Origin: CAYNWK01 sp964400875
GTDB lineage: Bacteria; Chloroflexota; Anaerolineae; Anaerolineales; UBA4823
Assembly: GCA_964400875.1 (NCBI GenBank)
Contig: CAYNWK010000202.1
Coordinates: forward strand, 1-7,464
Length of the DNA stretch: 7,464 bases
Reading direction: 5' to 3'
The translations under genes were made by a program, and so were the position numbers. The first letter of the stretch is position 1. Every line of letters starts with the position of its first letter. Of this stretch, positions 1 through 4,319 are shown one piece after another. Under the pieces are notes generated by a model, which made no database searches, had not been told where the DNA came from, and saw nothing but the letters and a program-made list of their open reading frames with translations.

Positions 1-52
1 CAACCATAGCAGGTTTCTATTCGTTAGTGCAACCAGGCGGCATTTCTATTCG
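1..52 (+). repeat. Left inverted repeat of the IS, with internal direct repeat
   Basis: The motif TTTCTATTCGT occurs twice, at 14-24 and 43-53, separated by a segment containing GCAACCAGGCGG. Reverse-complemented, the right end shows the same order: TTCTATTCG, then GCAA, then CAGGCGG, then TTTCTA. Each end therefore carries two similar sub-terminal boxes about 29 bp apart, probably transposase binding sites. Confidence 0.75.
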
Positions 53-130
53 TGAAAAATGGCCTGAATTAGCTGAAATTGGGTATCCTCTGGAAACTTC
101 ATTAGACTTAGCCCAGGTAGGAGTTTCCGG

Positions 131-1404
131 ATGAATATCGAATTTGATCTCACTGACGGTCCTTTCAATACGCAATATGCGCCACTGGCCGCACTTTTGG
201 CACATTACCAACAAAATCAGATGCTTGCACCGCTTGAAAAAGTGACTTTGCAGATGAAAACGCGTGATTTTTCACCGGTGAGCAAGCTCAAACAGATCTT
301 GGTGAGCATCTTAGCGGGCTGTGAGACCCTGACTGCTTTCAACAGCGAGTTGGATGGCGAAGCCGACCTGGCAGCGATCTGGGGCTGCGAGCGGTTTGCG
401 GATCAATCAACCCTCTCGAGAACCCTGGATGCGCTAACTCTAATGAATATCGAGCAACTTGGCACGGCAACAACCGAAATCTGGCGTTCCACAAGCCTTA
501 CCCAGCAGCATGATTGGCGTGCCTTTCTGCTGCTAGACTTCGATCTATCCGGTCTGCCTTGCTCACCACGGGCTGAAGCCAGCCAAAAAGGCTATTTCAG
601 CGGTAAAAAAACATCTCCGGACGGCAATTAGCCCGAGTCAGTAGTGTCAAATACAGTGAGAGCATCTGGTCGGAGTTGTATCCGGGCAATCGGCATACCG
701 TGCAATGCTTTCAACCGGCCGTGTTAGCAGCCGAAAAAGCTTTAGAGTTAGCTCCCCAGCAACGTCAGCGTACGGTTTGGCGCATGGATGGCGGGGCCGG
801 AAGCGATGAACAACTCAGATGGTTACTGGCTCGCGGCTACCAGACAATGGCCAAAGGTCTTTCCAATCGCAGAGCAGAAGCGCTTGCCAGACAGGTGCAC
901 CGCTGGGATGTCTACGACAACTACTGGCTTGGTGAAGTGACTGCTCCCGTCGATTACGGTCGTCCGGTGCACGTTTTCGTCAAAAGACGGCTCAAGGAGG
1001 GCTGTTTCCTGCATAGTTATTACGTTTCGACGCTCTCATTGCCTTCCAAAGGGTTGTTCCTGGCCTATTACGACCAGCGTGGCGGGGCAGAAGTCGAACA
1101 ATTCCGCAATGACAAGAGTGGTCTCAACTTAACTGCCCGACGAAAACAAGGCTTCCTGGCGCAGAAAGGATACGTTCTGCTGACCGATTTAGCGCACAAT
1201 TTGCTGGCTGACTTCCAGCACCGCGCTTTGATCGACAGTCGCTTTGAAAACTATGGCCCTAAGCGCATCATCCGCGATTTGCTGCGGATTCCAGGAAATC
1301 TGACTTTCCGCAATGGAAGTATCGTCAAAATCGAGCTGCTAAGTCAAAAGCAATTTTCGCAAGACCTGTTGATTTGTTTGGAAAGGTTCTGTTTGGGCAG
1401 CTAA
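131..1404 (+). pseudogene. DDE-type transposase, split by a -1 frame change
   Basis: The product would cut and join the ends of the IS. The ATG at 131 follows a strong ribosome site, AGGTAGGAG, at 115-123. The first frame (131-631, 166 residues) has an N-terminal DNA-binding region and the first catalytic aspartate, in LLLDFDLSGL (residues 133-142). It runs into a stop soon after GYFSGKK. The second frame starts to match right after the A-run at 605-611 (reading NISGRQLARVSSVKYSESIW) and continues to 1404. It carries the second aspartate in RMDGGAGSDE and the third acid in YDQRGGAEVEQFRNDKSGL. Adding one base at the A-run gives an unbroken protein of about 424 residues, a normal size for this group. 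It is most likely a dead gene. Slippage on the seven A cannot be excluded, but it would have to work without a canonical tandem slippery heptamer, because the base before the run is T. Confidence 0.85.
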
Positions 1405-1407
1405 TTC

Positions 1408-1459
1408 TGATTAGAAACCGCCTGCCCTTGCGTTATCGAATAGAATTGCGCTGCGGTTG
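1408..1459 (-). repeat. Right inverted repeat of the IS
   Basis: It begins just after the transposase stop codon (TAA 1402-1404). Read on the - strand it gives CAACC, two bases, AGC, four bases, then TTCTATTCG, as at the left end. Further in are GCAAGGGCAGGCGG and a degenerate second box, TTTCTAATCAG. The outer part (1446-1465) can also fold on itself (TTGCGC...GCGCAA). Confidence 0.7.
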
Positions 1460-1497
1460 CGCAAAAATAAGGTCATAATCTACACCACCAAATCATT

Positions 1498-1743
1498 GTG
1501 TTTGTTCTCCATCGAGCATTATCAGCTGGTAAAAGATTGGGGTATGCTAAAACGAGATCAACCAGTAAGCCCATCCCAATCCCCAACCAGAATATATTCT
1601 TTAGCATCTCCTGGTTAGCCTGTGACACTTTCCGCGGCATGATCGATCCTTCCGAATATAAGAATATCATCCTGGTGATGCTCTTCCTTGAGTACGTCAC
1701 CAATGTATGGATGGATCAAATTGAGCGTACAAGCTACAGTTGA
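1498..1743 (+). pseudogene. hsdM: HsdM N-terminal remnant (type I restriction-modification methyltransferase)
   Basis: HsdM subunits methylate adenine in type I restriction-modification systems and start with a helical domain that contacts HsdS. Translation of about 1609-1725 gives ACDTFRGMIDPSEYKNIILV followed by MLFLEYVTNVW. This is the hallmark N-terminal block of HsdM, usually of the form ACDxLRGxxDxSEYKxxxLxLxFLKYxSD. The frame stops at 1743, only about 80 codons from the first ATG, and no catalytic NPPF/Y motif follows, so only a fragment remains of a gene that usually has about 500 codons. The residues before the motif (1498-1600) are low in recognisable content, and I cannot fix the original start. 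The IS right end lies about 40 bases upstream, so the IS may have displaced the original promoter. The assignment rests on one motif block but that block is distinctive. Confidence 0.7.
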
Positions 1744-1848
1744 GTGAAGATGAGGATCGCCTGCATCTCCGCTTCATTTGATCGTTTGAGTAGTTGCTTT
1801 GCTAAATTGGGCTGAAATACAAATAATAAATCATCGACATGGCAGATC

Positions 1849-1890
1849 AATTCGCGGCTTAAAAACTACGAAGTCCTCCTTCGGGGACTT
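1849..1890. repeat. Palindromic interspersed-repeat-like element, also able to act as a terminator for the - strand
   Basis: AAGTCC at 1871-1876 pairs with GGACTT at 1885-1890, with an inner CC/GG pair and a short loop. Next to it lie ACTACG and AATTCGCGGCTT. From memory, the combination of a CGCGGCTT block, ACTACGAAG and a GTCC...GGAC hairpin occurs in dispersed repeats of some filamentous cyanobacteria and Chloroflexota. Read on the - strand the hairpin is followed by CGTAGTTTTT, which resembles an intrinsic terminator. The sirtuin copy next to it ends exactly here, and its TAA stop overlaps the edge of the element. Confidence 0.5.
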
Positions 1891-2376
1891 ACTGCCTCAC
1901 CATCTGCGCCGGTAACTGCTCGCCGGGCAGGATCACTTCCGGCTTCATCACCCCGCCGCAGCGGCCGCATTGGGGGATTTTGCCATCCTCGAGGTACCGC
2001 CGCCAGTGATCCGCGCCTTCATCAGGCTGGTAGCAGCGCATACAAAACGCCCTTTCGAGGCTGCCGTGCATTTCGATCACCTTTCGGGAACCGGCCTTCT
2101 GGTGCAGCATATCCCCATTCATCGTGATGATGGCTTGCAGGTATCCATCGTCCTCCAGCTCCGCCAGGGCCACATGCGCCGGGTTTGGCTTTGCGGACAG
2201 GACCATTTCGAGGTATGGACGGAAGCGGCTGTAGAATGCTCCGGGGTTATCCTTGAAGCCTTGCAGGGTCATCAGCTCGGCGGTGCCGGGAGGGATTTTT
2301 TTCATCTGCGCCCACAACCCCTCGCCGGGACTCCGGAAGTCCGGCAAGCCGGATCGCGTAGATAAGCCCGCGCCGG
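1889..2376 (-). pseudogene. Sir2-family NAD-dependent protein deacylase, copy A, lacking both ends
   Basis: Sirtuins remove acyl groups from lysine using NAD. The frame holds the core in the right order: GAGLSTRSGLPDFRSP (NAD-binding loop), TMNGDMLHQKAGS, the catalytic histidine in EMHGS, two CxxC zinc pairs (CMRC and CGRC), and KPEVILPGEQLP. Homology to sirtuins begins abruptly at 2376, just at GAG, so the first strand and helix are missing. The frame can be read upstream to an ATG at 2461, but that part runs through the hsp20 terminator and is not sirtuin-like. It ends at a TAA that abuts a palindromic element, so about 80 C-terminal residues are missing, including the GTSL-type NAD-binding strand. 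No in-frame stops interrupt the remaining core. Q is replaced by M and I/V by G in the usual TQN(I/V)D motif. As it stands it should not be active. Confidence 0.8.
2082..2376 (-). repeat. Direct repeat, copy 1 of the shared sirtuin segment (partner 3185-3479)
   Basis: This segment aligns to 3185-3479 at a constant offset of 1,103 bases with no gap. By hand I count about 31 mismatches in 295 positions, near 90% identity. At protein level 13 of about 98 residues differ. It covers the sirtuin core from GAGLS to AGSRK. The two copies have the same orientation and enclose hsp20, so recombination between them would delete hsp20 and one copy. Confidence 0.9.
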
Positions 2377-2393
2377 AAAGATTCGAATTTGCG

Positions 2394-2410
2394 AGGGGAG
2401 ACCCGCCCCT
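2394..2410. repeat. GC-rich REP-like hairpin at the sirtuin copy A junction
   Basis: AGGGG (2394-2398) pairs with CCCCT (2406-2410) around AGACCCG. Read on the - strand this is ATAGGGGCGGGTCTCC, which resembles half of the AGGGGCGGGT...ACCCGCCCCT palindromes scattered in some Chloroflexota and cyanobacterial genomes (from memory). It lies 17 bases from the point where sirtuin homology breaks, so it may mark the rearrangement. Confidence 0.4.
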
Positions 2411-2417
2411 ATCCCCC

Positions 2418-2450
2418 AAACAAAAGACCCCCGGCGTTAGAGCCGGGGGT
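2418..2450 (-). terminator. Rho-independent terminator of hsp20
   Basis: A perfect 9-bp stem pairs ACCCCCGGC (2427-2435) with GCCGGGGGT (2442-2450) around a 6-base loop. On the - strand it is followed by CTTTTGTTTG. It lies about 28 bases after the hsp20 stop codon, and no other gene in this orientation could use it. Confidence 0.9.
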
Positions 2451-2477
2451 ACATCGAACAAGGATTCACCCGTAAAT

Positions 2478-2954
2478 TTAGTTCTTGCTGATCACTCCAG
2501 CATCGATCATCTTGTGGACGTCGCCAGCTTTGATGGCGATTTTCTTTGGCTTGATTTCCTCGGCCTTCGGCAGGCGGAGTGTGAGCACACCGGCGTCGTA
2601 ATTGGCCTCGATCTTATCGGACTCGACCCCGGCGGGGAGGGTGATGCTGCGAGCGAAGGAACCGTAGCCGCGCTCACGCAGGTGGTAGCGCGCTTCTTCT
2701 AGTTCTTGCGCCTCCCGGACCTCTCCCTTAATTGTCAGGGTGTTGTTGGAGTAGGTGATCTCCAGGTCATTCAGGTCGATCCCTGGCAGGGAGGCCTTCA
2801 CCACGTATTCGTTATCGCTCTCGGCGACGTCGAGGGCCAAGCCCAAGGTTGCCGGCTGCAAGGTCGAAGTACCGGTCACCGCGCTGTCGAGCAGACGCTC
2901 CATCGTGTTCCGCATGGATAACATTTCGCGGAAAGGATCGTATCGAGTAAGCAT
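2478..2954 (-). CDS. Hsp20-family small heat-shock protein (alpha-crystallin domain)
   Basis: This is an ATP-independent cytoplasmic chaperone that binds unfolding proteins and holds them for refolding by other chaperones. The 158-residue length is typical. It opens with the usual YDPFREM...ME RLLD amphipathic N-terminus (about 1-30). The alpha-crystallin domain (about 38-140) includes YVVKASLPGI, the L-T-I-K-G-E strand, RSITLPAGVESDKIEANYDAGVL with the conserved A-x-x-x-x-GVL motif, and LPKAEE. A C-terminal I-x-I-type anchor (KKIAIKAG) follows near 143. The ATG at 2954 is set by AGAGGAG (2963-2969) with 8 bases of spacing. The gene is a complete single-gene unit, with tandem promoters upstream and a terminator downstream. 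It sits between two broken sirtuin copies. I saw no CIRCE-type TTAGCACTC/GAGTGCTAA repeat upstream. Confidence 0.96.
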   Translation of the reverse strand: MLTRYDPFREMLSMRNTMERLLDSAVTGTSTLQPATLGLALDVAESDNEYVVKASLPGIDLNDLEITYSNNTLTIKGEVREAQELEEARYHLRERGYGSFARSITLPAGVESDKIEANYDAGVLTLRLPKAEEIKPKKIAIKAGDVHKMIDAGVISKN

Positions 2955-2990
2955 ATTTTTTTCTCCTCTATTTTGTCTGGGGTTTCTTCT

Positions 2991-3052
2991 ATCTTAAGCA
3001 TAATCGAAGGTTGTTAGAATCCCATCTTAAGAATGTAATATAAATGTTAGAA
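2991..3052 (-). promoter_or_regulatory. Tandem duplicated promoter-like element of hsp20
   Basis: Read on the - strand, TTCTAACA-N13-CTTAAGAT occurs twice, at 3052-3024 and 3019-2991, exactly 33 bp apart. Each copy can be read as a -35 (TTCTAA), a 17-bp spacer and a -10 (TAAGAT). The sequence between the boxes differs in the two copies, so only the boxes are conserved. The proximal copy would start transcription about 30 bases before the hsp20 start codon. It could equally be a pair of activator or repressor sites three helical turns apart. CTTAAG is itself palindromic. Confidence 0.55.
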
Positions 3053-3055
3053 AGA

Positions 3056-3184
3056 GGAAATTGCCAGGGAAACAGATAATATCTTGTGACGTGGTGTATA
3101 TTGGGTTGGCAAACAAGGTTACCCTGTGCTTCCATAAGGTCGCGCAACCGGGTTCTTGATGCCCCTGCAAGAAGCATCGCCCCT
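3056..3184. other. Orphan segment between the hsp20 promoters and sirtuin copy B
   Basis: About 130 bases match neither sirtuin copy nor any gene I recognise. They contain an imperfect stem (TTCTTG at 3152-3157 with CAAGAA at 3168-3173, and an overlapping GATGC/GCATC pair). Sirtuin copy B reads through here as AMLLAGASRTRLRDLMEAQG, which is unlike any sirtuin. It may be a piece of a foreign gene brought in with hsp20. Confidence 0.4.
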
Positions 3185-3479
3185 TTTCGCGAACCGGCCT
3201 TCTGGTGCAGCATATCCCCGTTCATCGTGAGGATCGCTTGTAGATACCCGCCGGCCTCCAGCTCCGCCAGGGCGGTATGCGCCGGGTTTGGCTTTGCGGA
3301 CAGGATCATTTCGAGGTACGGACGGAAGTGCCTGTAAAAAGCTTCGGGGTTCTCCTTGAAGCCTTGCAGGGTCATCAGCTCGGCGGTGCCGGGAGGCATT
3401 TTTTCCATCTGCACCCACAATCCCTTGCCCGGACTCCGGAAGTCCGGCAAGCCGGATCGCGTTGACAGCCCCGCGCCGG
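3185..3479 (-). repeat. Direct repeat, copy 2 of the shared sirtuin segment (partner 2082-2376)
   Basis: This is the partner of 2082-2376, gap-free and about 90% identical. Homology ends on both sides at the points where one of the two copies loses its sirtuin sequence. On this copy the sirtuin continues only to the right (its start). On the other it continues only to the left (its later part). Confidence 0.9.
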
Positions 3480-3558
3480 TGAGAGCCGCGCAGTAAGGGC
3501 GCTGCGCCAGGATTTCGGCAGCTCGCTCGATTTTGGTTTGGTTGCCGGTTTCGTCCAT

Positions 3559-3915
3559 GGGTCCGGGGAGGTGATGGGTGGAATGGGCGCTGGATGGAGC
3601 TAGGGTATACGATTTGGCGGGGAATGGCAAACCGACTTGATTATTACAGCACGAAACTTGGAAAACCATGCCATTTTTTTCGGTATACAGTAGCCATGTA
3701 AACGCGCCACCTTATCGATTTTCCCCCAAACGACCTTAGATTTTCTACTTCCAGTTGGGCTTTATTATGGGACCTTTACAGAGTGAGTTGTCAATTCGGA
3801 TGAAGAGAATTTTACCGGTATATTTGCAAAACACCCCGTTGTGAGAAGAATCAACTCTCTATGCCGTGGTTATAGTCAGATCGTTATTATCGCGTGGACT
3901 CACATTCTGCTGGCA
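3559..3915. other. Intergenic stretch without a recognisable gene
   Basis: About 360 bases separate sirtuin copy B from the 3' end of the STAND gene cluster. Base composition changes from GC-rich to AT-rich at about 3,660. I see no RNA gene, no convincing terminator for the large operon and no coding frame with family resemblance. Confidence 0.5.
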
Positions 3916-4311
3916 TTATCTCATTCGCCCAAGCGTTCTGCTTCTTTTAAATCCAAATACTTCTTCGGCTCGTTCACGTCTTAGAGCTTCCTCCATTTTT
4001 ATTTTTGCCTCTTCTTTACCTATCAAACCAACCTCCCGTATCCGCTCATCTTCATGGGAACATAAACCATCAAATCGTTCCACCCACTCACGTCTCATAT
4101 CTGACTCATTTCCAACCCATGACACTCCACTGATTGGAAAACCATACGAGGCACGAGCTATATCTCTTGGCAAATAACCCCAATCCAACGCCATTTTCGC
4201 TTTTCCGATCCATGTTTCTGACTTTTCCCAGTTAAGTGGAATTAGGTGGAACTTTTTGAGGCCCTCACTTTCCAGCAACACTCGATATACTTCCAAATCA
4301 TTTCCCACCAA
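3916..4311 (-). CDS. Probable displaced C-terminus of the STAND protein, or a small downstream partner
   Basis: The 131-residue frame can start at a TTG (4311) nine bases beyond the stop of the large upstream gene. The same frame stays open back to 4374, overlapping that gene by 55 bases and reading WTYGELVYCLVGNDLEVYR just before and across the TTG. There is no ATG and no well-placed ribosome site: GGAGAA is about 14 bases from the TTG. The residues look like real protein, alternating helices with conserved-looking tryptophans (LNWEKSETWIG, ISGVSWVGN, MRREWVERFDGL) and ending in a charged helix, HEDERIREVGLIGKEEAKIK. This style matches the helical repeats of the upstream gene. A one-base shift near 4335-4343 would join the two into about 1,129 residues. 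I favour a broken or frameshifted C-terminus. A coupled separate gene is the alternative. I recognise no family by name. Confidence 0.6.
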   Translation of the reverse strand: MVGNDLEVYRVLLESEGLKKFHLIPLNWEKSETWIGKAKMALDWGYLPRDIARASYGFPISGVSWVGNESDMRREWVERFDGLCSHEDERIREVGLIGKEEAKIKMEEALRRERAEEVFGFKRSRTLGRMR

Positions 4312-4319
4312 GCAGTAAA

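Larger units (their letters stand above)
1..1460 (+). mobile_element. Insertion sequence with DDE transposase (IS1380/IS4-like), left end reaching the window edge
   Basis: The element is bounded by imperfect inverted repeats (about 1-52 and 1408-1459) and encodes one transposase on the + strand, which fills most of its length. The outer 23 bases at each end match at 17 positions when one end is reverse-complemented, and homology still runs at position 1, so the true left tip may lie outside the window. The right tip is near 1460-1475, where an AT-rich stretch begins. No target-site duplication can be scored because the left flank is missing. The family is assigned by eye from the transposase. 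An IS1380-like group is the best guess and another IS4-superfamily branch is possible. Confidence 0.8.
2989..3558 (-). pseudogene. Sir2-family deacylase, copy B, intact start but truncated after the NAD-binding motif
   Basis: From the ATG at 3558 the frame reads MDETGNQTKIERAAEILAQR, then ALTGAGLSTRSGLPDFRSPG, a proper sirtuin N-terminus. It continues to TMNGDMLHQKAGSRK (nucleotide 3185). Sirtuin homology then stops: the catalytic HG, the zinc cysteines and the C-terminal half are missing. The open frame runs on for about 65 codons through unrelated DNA and ends at a TAG inside the hsp20 promoter, which suggests that the tail is fortuitous. The ATG at 3558 has no ribosome site. An earlier in-frame ATG at 3669 gives a non-conserved leader. 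A weak promoter-like pair (TTTGCC, 16 bases, TATACC on the - strand, about 3605-3632) would put a start about 35 bases upstream of 3558. It probably makes no active enzyme. Confidence 0.75.

Noticed and set aside
1473..1703. Small - strand frame with one membrane-helix-like segment and a good AAGGA site before an ATG at 1640
   Set aside because: The opposite strand of the same stretch reads as a clear HsdM N-terminal block, so this is taken as its antisense shadow.
1744..1848. Continuation of hsdM or an hsdS fragment after the stop at 1743
   Set aside because: All three + frames close within a few codons and show no recognisable motif.
2427..2450. CRISPR-like repeat
   Set aside because: It is a single GC-rich hairpin with a T-rich tail after hsp20. 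There is no regularly spaced repeat array anywhere in the window.
2253..2702. + strand frame crossing sirtuin copy A, the terminator and hsp20
   Set aside because: It runs antisense through a strong terminator and two recognisable genes. High GC keeps it open by chance.
2955..3060. CIRCE or sigma-32 type heat-shock element upstream of hsp20
   Set aside because: I found no TTAGCACTC-N9-GAGTGCTAA inverted repeat and no CTTGAA/CCCCAT pair with proper spacing. Only the tandem TTCTAA/TAAGAT element is present.
3119..3418. Alternative - strand frame over sirtuin copy B
   Set aside because: It is out of frame with the conserved sirtuin core and has no family resemblance.
3866..4177. + strand frame of 103 codons
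   Set aside because: It lies opposite the 131-residue frame, which looks protein-like and adjoins the STAND gene. The + product is basic, serine-rich and low in structure, typical of a shadow.
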